From: an uncultured Verrucomicrobiota bacterium
Lineage (GTDB): Bacteria > Verrucomicrobiota > Kiritimatiellia > RFP12 > UBA1067
Reading direction: 5' to 3'
NCBI GenBank assembly: GCA_946631535.1
Contig: CAMPAF010000223.1
Span: forward strand, 1-5,132
Length of the DNA: 5,132 bases
Part shown: in pieces, positions 1-5,132 of the stretch
Numbering within the stretch: the first letter of the stretch is position 1
Layout: every line of letters starts with the position of its first letter
Notes under the pieces: model-generated
Told to the model about the DNA's origin: nothing
Database searches by the model: none
The model's input: only the letters and a program-made list of their open reading frames with translations
Program-made: the position numbers and the translations under genes

Positions 1-2
1 GC

Positions 3-461
3 TTCATGAAGCGCATGGGGCTCGTCAAGTGCAACGACAGGCTGGAGGTCACGAAAGTGAAGCCGGCGTACTACACCGTGCAGAACGTCGCGACGCTGTT
101 CGACGCCACGATCGAGCCGGCGAAATTCCCCGTCAGGCTGGTGCCGGGCGAGACCGCGCCCGGGCTCGTCGTCTACACGTTCCGCCAGAAGGAGACGGGC
201 ATCCCGCTCATCGCGTTCTGGGACGCCTCGAAACATCCCGTGAACGACAACACGGTCCGCCTGGCCTCGTTCAACGTCGGCGCAGCGCTGGAGGAGCCCG
301 TGTGGATCGACCTCGTGACGGGCGCGATCTACCGCATCCCCGACCGCATGATGATCGGGCAGCAGGGGCACAAAGGCAAGGGCAAGCTGTTCGAGGACGT
401 GCCGTACTACGACGCGCCCGCAGTGATCACCGACAAGTCGCTCGTGATAAAGGAAAAGTGA
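3..461 (+). CDS. C-terminal part of a putative glycoside-hydrolase-like protein (5' truncated)
   Basis: The reading frame is open to the left edge, so the gene very probably begins upstream and the ATG at position 6 is internal. About 152 residues are visible. Numbered from that Met, they include an aromatic segment YYTVQNVATLFDA (22-34), a strand pair VVYTFRQKETGIPLIAFWD (55-73), a WIDLVTGAIYRIP block (100-112) and a final VPYYDAPAVITDKS block (132-145). From memory, this order (query on a readable sugar-like site, 'W-x-D-L-x-T-G-x-x-Y', then 'P-x-x-D-x-P-x-x-I-x-D') resembles the beta-rich C-terminal region that follows the barrel in several bacterial glycosidases. No catalytic domain is in the window, so family and substrate cannot be named. 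It ends 2 bp before the aldolase start and is very likely in the same operon. It could also be a non-enzymatic sugar-binding protein. Confidence 0.6.
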   Translation, partial: FMKRMGLVKCNDRLEVTKVKPAYYTVQNVATLFDATIEPAKFPVRLVPGETAPGLVVYTFRQKETGIPLIAFWDASKHPVNDNTVRLASFNVGAALEEPVWIDLVTGAIYRIPDRMMIGQQGHKGKGKLFEDVPYYDAPAVITDKSLVIKEK

Positions 462-463
462 GG

Positions 464-1138
464 ATGGACGCAATCAAAGAGCTGAAGCGGACGCGCCTGA
501 TGGTGCTGGCGCGCGGCGTGCCGAAGGACGTGTTCCTGAAGGCCGTCGGGGCGATCGAGGAGGCGGGCGTGACCGTGTTCGAGTCCACGTTCGACCACCG
601 GCGCGCCGACTGCGTGGCCGAGAACGCGGAGAAGATCGCCGCGCTCGTGGCGGCGTACGGCGAACGGATGGCGATTGGCGCGGGCACGGTACTGACGGTC
701 GAGGAGGTGCGCGCCGCGCACGCGGCCGGCGCCACGTTCATCGTGAGCCCCGATTCCGATCCCGACGTGATCGCCGAGACGAAGCGCCTCGGCATGGCGT
801 CCATCCCCGGCGCGATGACGCCCACCGAGATCAAGCGCGCGTACGCGCTCGGCGCGGACATCGTGAAGCTCTTTCCGGCGGACGACCTCGGCTACCACTA
901 CATCCAGAACCTCAAGGGGCCGCTGCCGCACATCCCGCTCATGGCGACGGGCGGCGTGAACCCGCAGACGATCCCCGAGTTCCTCTCGCACGGCATCCTC
1001 GCCGTCGGGACTGGCATCACGATCTTCCGCCCCGACCTCGTGGCGGCGGAGGATTACGAAGGCATCAAGGCGCTTGCAAAGGCGCATGTCGATGCTGTTA
1101 GGCTTTTTTTTGAAATAAAACAACATGAACAACTTTAA
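464..1138 (+). CDS. 2-keto-3-deoxy-6-phosphogluconate/galactonate-type aldolase (class I, Eda/DgoA family)
   Basis: This 224-residue protein is predicted to cleave a 2-keto-3-deoxy sugar acid (normally the 6-phosphate) to pyruvate plus a three-carbon aldehyde in the cytoplasm, the last step of Entner-Doudoroff-type pathways. The whole (beta/alpha)8 signature is present: VFESTFD with the candidate catalytic Glu40, GAGTV (72-76), FIVSPDSD (92-99), IPGAMTP (114-120), VKLFPAD with the Schiff-base Lys135, MATGGVN and a late GVGTG phosphate-binding type motif. The ATG at 464 is chosen because AAGGAAAA at 449-456 sits 7 bp upstream. A GTG at 458 that overlaps the preceding stop is possible but worse placed. 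The last dozen residues (RLFFEIKQHEQL) run through a T8 tract into AT-rich DNA and look like an added tail; Eda/DgoA proteins are usually nearer 205-215 residues. Whether it prefers the gluco or galacto substrate cannot be read from sequence; the neighbouring dehydratase favours galactonate-like acids. Confidence 0.9.
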   Translation: MDAIKELKRTRLMVLARGVPKDVFLKAVGAIEEAGVTVFESTFDHRRADCVAENAEKIAALVAAYGERMAIGAGTVLTVEEVRAAHAAGATFIVSPDSDPDVIAETKRLGMASIPGAMTPTEIKRAYALGADIVKLFPADDLGYHYIQNLKGPLPHIPLMATGGVNPQTIPEFLSHGILAVGTGITIFRPDLVAAEDYEGIKALAKAHVDAVRLFFEIKQHEQL

Positions 1139-1235
1139 CAAACAACTTCTCGTTCTTCCGCGCACAACTGTGCGCGGTTGTAATACCGCCGCGCGGTTGC
1201 GCGGCGAGAAGGAGAATGTTGTTTTTACAAGTTGT
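1129..1235. repeat. 107-nt imperfect palindrome folding as a three-way junction
   Basis: Left arm 1129-1156 and right arm 1207-1235 can pair in blocks. ACAACTT (1129-1135) pairs with AAGTTGT (1229-1235). AAACAAC (1140-1146) pairs with GTTGTTT (1218-1224), with A1138-T1226 as an isolated pair. TTCTC (1147-1151) pairs with GAGAA (1212-1216) after a bulged T1217. TTCT (1153-1156) pairs with AGAA (1207-1210) after a G-G mismatch. That gives 24 pairs. They enclose two perfect 8-bp hairpins: CCGCGCAC-aact-GTGCGCGG (1158-1177) and CGCCGCGC-ggtt-GCGCGGCG (1187-1206), joined by nine unpaired bases. The left arm contains the aldolase stop codon (1136-1138). AT-rich arms around GC-rich inner hairpins are unlike the rest of the window. 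It may be a structured RNA element, a transcript-processing or attenuation site, or a small non-autonomous mobile element. No target-site duplication was found at its ends. Confidence 0.7.
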
Positions 1236-1239
1236 AAAA
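1223..1239. promoter_or_regulatory. 17-bp perfect palindrome, candidate operator or alternative hairpin
   Basis: TTTTACAAGTTGTAAAA is an uninterrupted inverted repeat around a single central G, 38 bp before the dehydratase start. Its size and symmetry fit a dimeric repressor site such as those of GntR or LacI regulators of sugar-acid genes, but it matches no operator I can name. It overlaps the right arm of the larger palindrome at 1129-1235, so as RNA or single-stranded DNA the two pairings exclude each other. No regulator gene is in the window. Confidence 0.45.
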
Positions 1240-1251
1240 GTTCAATTGAAC
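1240..1251. promoter_or_regulatory. 12-bp perfect palindrome abutting the 17-bp palindrome
   Basis: GTTCAATTGAAC is a perfect self-complementary dodecamer that starts on the base after the preceding 17-bp palindrome ends. The tandem arrangement 26 bp upstream of a catabolic gene suggests a double protein-binding site. No convincing -35/-10 pair was found: TAATAG at 1252-1257 could be a -10 box but lacks a well-spaced -35. A promoter here is therefore possible but not shown. Confidence 0.35.
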
Positions 1252-1276
1252 TAATAGACAGTAGGATGGCGAAACA

Positions 1277-2470
1277 ATGAAAATCACCGACATCAAAATC
1301 TACACGCTCGACGCGTTCCGCACGAACTGGGCGTTCATCAAGGTGGAGACCGACGAAGGGTTCTACGGCTGGGGCGAGGCGACGCTCGGCACGCAGGAGA
1401 TGTCGCTCGAAGGATGCGTGGCCGACTACAAGCGGCTGATCATCGGGCGCGATCCGCTCGAGGTCGAGCGGATGCTCTTCGAGGTTTACCGCGACAGCTA
1501 CTGGAAGGGCGGCCCGGTCATGATGAGCGCGCTCGCCGGAATCGAGATCGCCTGCTGGGACATCGCTGGCAAGTATCACAACGTGCCGGTGCACGCGCTC
1601 CTCGGCGGCAAGATGCGCGACCGCGTGAAGATGTACGCGAACGCGTGGTTCGTGGGCGCGCGCGAACCCGAAGAGTTCGCCGCCGCCGCGAAGAAGGTCA
1701 AGGCCCTCGGCATCAAGGCTCTCAAATGGGATCCGTTCGGCAAGGCGCACATGACATTGTCGCGCGCGGAGATGGACCATGCCGTCGCCGTGGTCGGCGC
1801 GGTACGCGAGGCGGTGGGACCGGAGATGGAGATTCTCATCGAGTGCCACGGACGCTTCAACCACTACACCGCCGTCGCCGCATCAAAGGAGCTCGCGCCG
1901 TTCAAGCCGATGCTGATGGAGGAGCCGGTCGTGCCCGACAACAACGACTCGCTCGCGTGGGTGCGCGACCACAGCGCCGTGCCGGTCGCGGCGGGCGAAC
2001 GGTTCTACGGCATGTACGCGTGGAACGACGTCCTCCGCAAGAACTGCGTGGACATTGCGCAGCCCGACATCTTCCATAACATGGGCCTTCTCACCTCCAA
2101 GAAGGTGGCGGCGATGTGCGAGGCGAACCACGTGCCGGTGAGCTTCCACAACCCGTCGGGTCCGATCTCGAACGCGGCCATCCTCCAGCTCGCGGCGACC
2201 ACGCCGAACTTCCTCATCCACGAGATGATGCTCACGGACGGCTCGTTCCGCCACCTCGTCACGAACGAGAACGTGAAGTACGAGGACGGCAGCCTCCTGA
2301 TCGGCGACAAGCCCGGGCTCGGCATCGACGTGAACGTCGAGGAGGTCGAGAAGCGCCCCTACAAGCCGCGCAACCTGCGACACTACACGGGCACGCTCAC
2401 GGACATCCGCCCGAAAGGCGACACGTTCTACTACTTCGACGGCCTCGACCGCGACCACCCCGTCTTCTGA
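1277..2470 (+). CDS. Enolase-superfamily sugar-acid dehydratase, galactonate dehydratase-like (mandelate racemase subgroup)
   Basis: This 397-residue cytoplasmic enzyme is predicted to remove water from an aldonic acid through a Mg-stabilised enolate, giving a 2-keto-3-deoxy acid. The N-terminal capping domain covers about residues 1-115 (MKITDIKIYTLD, ETDEGFYGWGE, GGPVMMSALAGIEIACWDIAGK). Barrel motifs follow: KALKWDP (147-153), ECHGRF (189-194), MEEPV (214-218), AGERF (239-243), QPDIFHNMG (262-270) and FHNP (290-293). By comparison with E. coli DgoD as remembered (D183, H185, E209, E235, H285), the metal ligands are Glu189, Glu215 and Glu241, and the catalytic histidines are His191 and His291. 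The first ligand is Glu where DgoD has Asp, and the protein is about 15 residues longer, so the substrate may differ. Galactonate is the best guess given the aldolase upstream; mannonate, rhamnonate and other acids remain possible. GTAGG at 1261-1265 supplies the ribosome site, 11 bp before the ATG. Confidence 0.85.
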   Translation: MKITDIKIYTLDAFRTNWAFIKVETDEGFYGWGEATLGTQEMSLEGCVADYKRLIIGRDPLEVERMLFEVYRDSYWKGGPVMMSALAGIEIACWDIAGKYHNVPVHALLGGKMRDRVKMYANAWFVGAREPEEFAAAAKKVKALGIKALKWDPFGKAHMTLSRAEMDHAVAVVGAVREAVGPEMEILIECHGRFNHYTAVAASKELAPFKPMLMEEPVVPDNNDSLAWVRDHSAVPVAAGERFYGMYAWNDVLRKNCVDIAQPDIFHNMGLLTSKKVAAMCEANHVPVSFHNPSGPISNAAILQLAATTPNFLIHEMMLTDGSFRHLVTNENVKYEDGSLLIGDKPGLGIDVNVEEVEKRPYKPRNLRHYTGTLTDIRPKGDTFYYFDGLDRDHPVF

Positions 2471-2502
2471 TCCGGCCGTGAATCCGACAAAGGAATCCAA
2501 CG

Positions 2503-4284
2503 ATGAGAAAGTGCTTCATTTGCGCGCTGATCGCAACCTGCCTCGCGGGCGCGCTGCGGGCGGAGAAGGTGGACGTGCTGGTGATACCGGGCGGCTCCGC
2601 CGTGAAAACGGCCGACAAGACGGCGAAGGCATTCGCGAAATACTTCGGAGAGGTGGCGGACTCCCTCTCGCTGACGACGAACGCGGTGGAAGAGGCGAAG
2701 TTGCCCGACGACCTCCGCGCCGCCGCGGACGCGGTGGTGCTCGGCTTCAACGCCACTGTCACGCCCGCCACGCTCAAGAAGCTGCGCGCATTCGTGAAGG
2801 ACGGCGGCCGGCTCCTCGTCGCCTGCCGTCTGCCGAAGGGCGTGGACGAGATCATGGGGCTGAGACAGACGGGAAAAATCACACAGCGCGACGCGCTCGA
2901 CCCGGAACTTGCCGGCATCCTGCCCGTGGCGGGCAAGATCCCTCCTGCCGAGAAATACGCTGCGTTCACGCGTTGGGTGGAATACTCTGCACCGATCGTG
3001 GCGCTGACGGGACCGGGCGAAGTGGCGGCGTATTGGGCGAAGCAGGGCGGCGCGAAGCGTGCCGAACCCGCCGTGGTGACGACGTCCGTCGGCGTGTTCA
3101 TCAGCTACCTGTGGTTCCGAGACGGCTCGCCCGCGCAACGCGATCTGCTGGAGGGCGTGTTCCGCGCGCTTCTGCCGGGCAAGGCGATTGTGCGCAAGCC
3201 CGATCCGGGGTGGCGCACGGACAAACCCGCCTCCGTGCCGCCCAAGGAGCATCGCGGCGTGTGGAGCCACGCGCGCGGACTCTTCGCGAGCGAAAAGAAC
3301 TGGGACGAGACATGCGCGCTACTGAAGGACCGCGGTGCCACCGACCTCTACATGCTCTCTGCGTGGGCGGGCGCGGCGTTCTACGAGAGCGACGTCATCC
3401 CGCGCGCGCCGCACGTGGCGAAGTTCGGCGATCTCGTGAAGCAAGCGACCGACGGCGCGCACAAACACGGCATTCGCATGCACGCCTGGATCGTGTGCTG
3501 GCGCCTGGACCAGTACGCGGACAAGGCGCTCGTCGAACGCGAGCGGGCGGCGGGCCTCCTGCAAGTCGAAAGGAACGGTACGTCGCAGGATTGGTACTGC
3601 CCCTCCGCCCCGGAGAACCGGAAGAAGATGGCCGACATCGCCTGCGAACTCGCAACACGCGGCGTGGACGGCATCCATCTGGACTTCATCCGTTTCCGCG
3701 ACACGCGGTATTGCTACTGTCCGCGCTGCCGCCGCCTCTTCGAGGAACGCCTCGGCAAGAAGGTGGAGAAGTGGCCGGAGGATGCAAGATGGGACGCCCC
3801 CCACTGGGAAGAATGGCTCGCTTTCCGCACGGACCAGGTCTCCAAGACGGTGGAGGAGGCCTCGCGCCGCGTACGCGCAACGAATCCGAAGATCATCCTA
3901 TCCGCCGCCGTGATCCGAAACACACTGTTCCACAAAAAGCACGCCGAGCGGTACAAGGGCACAGGACGGCTGAGATACCGTGAGTGGGCCCTAATGGGGC
4001 AGGATTCGTCGCTCTGGCTCGAAAAGAACTGGGTGGATTACGTCTGCCCCATGGATTACGGCTGCGAGGGCTGGAAGGACATGAATGAGCTGGCGGCGCT
4101 CCAGAACAGCATCGCGCCGGGGCGCGTCTATCCCGGCATCGGGCTCGCGGCCTGGACCTGCCCCGGCACCGACGCAGCGAAGCTCGCCGAGATGCAGGAC
4201 GCCGTCCGCGCCGCCGGTTGCGCCGGCAGCACGATCTACGTCCTCGACGACGACCGCGCCGAGTTCATCGCGAAGTGGTGGTGA
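2503..4284 (+). CDS. Secreted GHL10-type glycoside-hydrolase-like protein with an N-terminal amidotransferase-like domain
   Basis: The product has 593 residues. A signal peptide (MRKCFICALIATCLAGALRA, cut near residue 20) predicts export. Residues 21 to about 235 form an alpha/beta region (VDVLVIPGG, AVVLGFN, LKKLRAFVKDGGRLLVACR) resembling class I glutamine amidotransferase-like domains found next to hydrolases; no catalytic triad is evident. From HRGVW (250-254) to the end it reads as a TIM-barrel of the GHL10/DUF187 type (PF02638-like): HGIRMHAWIV, WYCPSAPENR, GVDGIHLDFIRF (387-398), WVDYVCPMDYG (510-520) and YPGIGLAAW. Asp394 and Asp518 are plausible catalytic carboxylates, by position only. 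A C-x-C-x2-C cluster (Cys404, Cys406, Cys409) follows the strand motif and might bind metal. AAAGGA at 2489-2494 lies 8 bp before the ATG. The gene begins 32 bp after the dehydratase stop and is probably co-transcribed. Its substrate is unknown; it presumably attacks a polysaccharide feeding the sugar-acid pathway. Confidence 0.8.
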   Translation: MRKCFICALIATCLAGALRAEKVDVLVIPGGSAVKTADKTAKAFAKYFGEVADSLSLTTNAVEEAKLPDDLRAAADAVVLGFNATVTPATLKKLRAFVKDGGRLLVACRLPKGVDEIMGLRQTGKITQRDALDPELAGILPVAGKIPPAEKYAAFTRWVEYSAPIVALTGPGEVAAYWAKQGGAKRAEPAVVTTSVGVFISYLWFRDGSPAQRDLLEGVFRALLPGKAIVRKPDPGWRTDKPASVPPKEHRGVWSHARGLFASEKNWDETCALLKDRGATDLYMLSAWAGAAFYESDVIPRAPHVAKFGDLVKQATDGAHKHGIRMHAWIVCWRLDQYADKALVERERAAGLLQVERNGTSQDWYCPSAPENRKKMADIACELATRGVDGIHLDFIRFRDTRYCYCPRCRRLFEERLGKKVEKWPEDARWDAPHWEEWLAFRTDQVSKTVEEASRRVRATNPKIILSAAVIRNTLFHKKHAERYKGTGRLRYREWALMGQDSSLWLEKNWVDYVCPMDYGCEGWKDMNELAALQNSIAPGRVYPGIGLAAWTCPGTDAAKLAEMQDAVRAAGCAGSTIYVLDDDRAEFIAKWW

Positions 4285-4307
4285 GGCGCGTGGCCACGGT
4301 CCGGAAG

Positions 4308-4350
4308 AAAAACAGACGGCGCGCCAAATGTTCGGCGCGCCGCTTGTTTT
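4308..4350. terminator. Bidirectional intrinsic terminator
   Basis: CGGCGCGCC (4317-4325) pairs perfectly with GGCGCGCCG (4334-4342) around the 8-base loop AAATGTTC. An A5 run (4308-4312) precedes the stem, and TTGTTTT (4344-4350) follows it, so both strands give a GC-rich hairpin followed by a U-rich tract. The position between two convergent genes (4284 forward, 4373 reverse) is what a shared terminator would show. Confidence 0.9.
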
Positions 4351-4372
4351 CGGGTTTGGAATCTGGCCGCCG

Positions 4373-4846
4373 TCAGGGCGAGACCCACACCTGCGTGGAC
4401 TGCTGCTCGTAGTGTCCGGGCTGCCACACGCGGACAATCGTGCCTTGCGGGGTGGCCTGGTCGATGTAGCGGCCCTCCACCCACACGTTCTGGACCCGAG
4501 TCTCGTAGTGGCCGGTCGTGACGACGGGGGCCGGGGTGACGACCACGGGCTGGACGGCGGGAGTCACGACCACGGGGGCGCTCTCGACGATGACGGGCCG
4601 CGGGTGGGTGGCATCATAGATGGCCGAGGCCACGAGACCGGCTCCCAGGATGCCTGCGCCAATCGCTACGCCAGTTCTATGGTGGTGATGATGATGGTGG
4701 GGCATTGGACGCGGAGCATGGTGCATTGGACGCGGACCGCCGAAGCCGCCACGCGGACCGCCGCCAGGACCAGGGCGTGCGCTGAGCGCGAGGGAAACCG
4801 CGAGTGCCATTGTCAGCACGAAGAATCTCTTGATGTTGTTGTTCAT
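4373..4846 (-). CDS. Secreted His-rich, glycine-zipper-like protein of unknown function
   Basis: This 157-residue protein is not assigned to a named family. The ATG at 4846 is chosen because TAAGGAGA lies 6 bp upstream on the reverse strand; a longer frame back to 4939 lacks that support and would bury the signal peptide. Segments in order: signal peptide (residues 1-23, MNNNIKRFF then a hydrophobic core ending LSA); Gly/Pro/Arg-rich stretch (24-40); His-rich stretch with seven consecutive His (50-56); a small-residue hydrophobic segment GVAIGAGILGAGLVASAIYDA (59-79) with Gly spacing typical of glycine zippers; a Val-Pro-Thr repeat (PVVVTPA twice, 91-106); and two copies of a GHYE...VW motif (112-122 and 144-154). 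Proteins with such tails are usually periplasmic or outer-membrane associated; metal binding by the His run is inference. It has its own promoter and is not part of the forward block. Confidence 0.8.
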   Translation of the reverse strand: MNNNIKRFFVLTMALAVSLALSARPGPGGGPRGGFGGPRPMHHAPRPMPHHHHHHHRTGVAIGAGILGAGLVASAIYDATHPRPVIVESAPVVVTPAVQPVVVTPAPVVTTGHYETRVQNVWVEGRYIDQATPQGTIVRVWQPGHYEQQSTQVWVSP

Positions 4847-4910
4847 GGTCTTTCTCCTTACTCTTGCGGGCAACTCTCCATGAGCTGTCCTACTGGTGAG
4901 GTAGGCCAAT

Positions 4911-4939
4911 AGCATACCCGAATCTGACACAACCCGCAA
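4911..4939 (-). promoter_or_regulatory. Candidate promoter of the His-rich secreted protein gene
   Basis: On the reverse strand, TTGCGG (4934-4939) and TATGCT (4911-4916) are separated by 17 bp, the preferred sigma-70 spacing, though each box matches the consensus only partly. Transcription would begin near 4904 and give a leader of about 58 nt. The leader can form a 5-bp stem (CCTAC/GTAGG, 4889-4905). TTGCGGG at 4864-4870 and CCCGCAA at 4933-4939 form an inverted pair spanning the leader and -35 box. Confidence 0.4.
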
Positions 4940-5008
4940 CAGTTTTTGTGGGAAAATCTTGAGAAGGGTCGTTTTCTAGGATTATTGGTGGAAAGATGGG
5001 ACGGTTTT

Positions 5009-5017
5009 TGATACAAT
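5009..5017 (+). promoter_or_regulatory. Extended -10 promoter of rpmH
   Basis: TGATACAAT fits the extended -10 form TG-N-TATAAT with one change (TACAAT, 5012-5017). A weak -35-like TGGAAA lies at 4989-4994 with 17-bp spacing. Transcription would start near 5024, giving a leader of about 30 nt that carries the strong ribosome site AAGGAAGGA (5036-5044) 9 bp before the rpmH start. The surrounding DNA (4960-5050) is AT-rich compared with the genes, as is usual for a strong promoter. Confidence 0.55.
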
Positions 5018-5053
5018 ATCACCGAATTTTTCACCAAGGAAGGAACAATACAG

Positions 5054-5132
5054 ATGAAGATGATGTGGCAGCCGTCGAAGATCAAGCGCGTGCGCAAGAT
5101 CGGTTTTCGTGCTCGCAAGGCGACCAAGGGCG
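5054..5132 (+). CDS. rpmH: Large-subunit ribosomal protein L34 (bL34), 3' truncated by the window edge
   Basis: The first 26 residues read MKMMWQPSKIKRVRKIGFRA followed by RKATKG. This matches the bacterial L34 N-terminus as known (MKRT-[FY]-QPS-x-x-KR-x-R-x-x-GFRARM-x-T), including the invariant QPS, KR and GFRAR blocks. L34 is a 44-50 residue basic protein of the 50S subunit, so roughly 20 residues lie beyond the edge. Met-Met-Trp replaces the common Arg-Thr-Tyr/Phe at residues 3-5, and Lys replaces the usual Met after GFRAR. A strong ribosome site (5036-5044) supports the start. In most bacteria rnpA follows rpmH and dnaA often lies nearby; the DNA upstream here holds an unrelated small gene instead of dnaA. 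Confidence 0.93.
   Translation, partial: MKMMWQPSKIKRVRKIGFRARKATKG

Noticed and set aside
29..463. N-terminal extension of the aldolase frame
   Set aside because: It overlaps the upstream gene in another frame and has shadow-like composition; the aldolase fold begins at the ATG at 464 behind a ribosome site.
1097..1103. GTTAGGC, matching the integron attC core GTTRRRY, at the edge of the palindromic region
   Set aside because: The matching RYYYAAC partner is absent in the right place and orientation, the 7-mer is expected by chance about once per kilobase, and no integrase or cassette array is seen.
1104..1111. T8 run as an intrinsic terminator tail
   Set aside because: It lies inside the aldolase coding sequence and the best upstream stem is only four base pairs.
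407..1864. Reverse-strand open frame of 485 codons across the aldolase and dehydratase genes
   Set aside because: It is antisense to two genes with clear family motifs, is rich in Arg, His and Ala as expected of GC-rich shadow frames, and has no recognisable domain.
2478..3983. Forward open frame of 501 codons overlapping the GHL10-type gene
   Set aside because: Its translation is low-complexity Arg/Gly-rich, while the 2503-4284 frame has a signal peptide, a ribosome site and conserved motifs.
4680..4702. Run of seven histidine codons as a cloning tag artefact
   Set aside because: The codons are mixed CAC/CAT, the run sits inside a naturally His-rich stretch between signal peptide and glycine segment, and no vector sequence surrounds it.
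4085..4912. Forward open frame of 275 codons through the convergent region
   Set aside because: It crosses a strong terminator and is antisense to the better supported reverse gene with its signal peptide and ribosome site.
4947..4956. TGTGGGAAAA resembling a reverse DnaA box near rpmH
   Set aside because: It has two mismatches to TGTGGATAA and no cluster of further boxes or unwinding element was found, so an origin cannot be supported.

Overview
This 5.1 kb window comes from a high-GC bacterial chromosome. Four forward genes (one cut at the left edge) carry a carbohydrate and sugar-acid catabolic block. One small reverse gene for a secreted protein follows, and the start of the ribosomal protein L34 gene (rpmH) lies at the right edge. 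The number of glycoside-hydrolase-like proteins, the enolase-superfamily dehydratase paired with a KDPG-type aldolase, and the L34 N-terminus would suit a polysaccharide-degrading member of the PVC group (Kiritimatiellota, Lentisphaerota or Verrucomicrobiota). This is an inference from gene flavour only; no lineage marker was searched.

Layout. Positions 3-461 hold the C-terminal end of a glycoside-hydrolase-like protein. Three bases later comes a class I KDPG/KDPGal-type aldolase (464-1138). A 138-bp AT-rich intergenic region follows. It contains a large imperfect palindrome that can fold as a three-way junction (1129-1235), overlapping the aldolase stop codon, and two abutting perfect palindromes (1223-1239 and 1240-1251). 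Next are a galactonate-dehydratase-like enolase-superfamily enzyme (1277-2470) and, 32 bp further on, a secreted GHL10-type glycoside-hydrolase-like protein (2503-4284). A symmetrical A-run/stem/T-run terminator (4308-4350) lies between this gene and the convergent reverse gene (4373-4846), which encodes a secreted, His-rich, glycine-zipper-like protein. Positions 4847-5053 hold back-to-back promoters for the reverse gene and for rpmH (5054 to the edge).

How the genes fit together. The hydrolase-like proteins could release or recognise sugars outside the cytoplasm. The dehydratase would turn an aldonic acid into a 2-keto-3-deoxy acid, and the aldolase would split the keto-deoxy acid (or its 6-phosphate) into pyruvate and a three-carbon aldehyde. 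No 2-keto-3-deoxy-sugar kinase, transporter or regulator is visible here. The strongest candidate for something undescribed is the structured AT-rich intergenic element between the aldolase and dehydratase genes.
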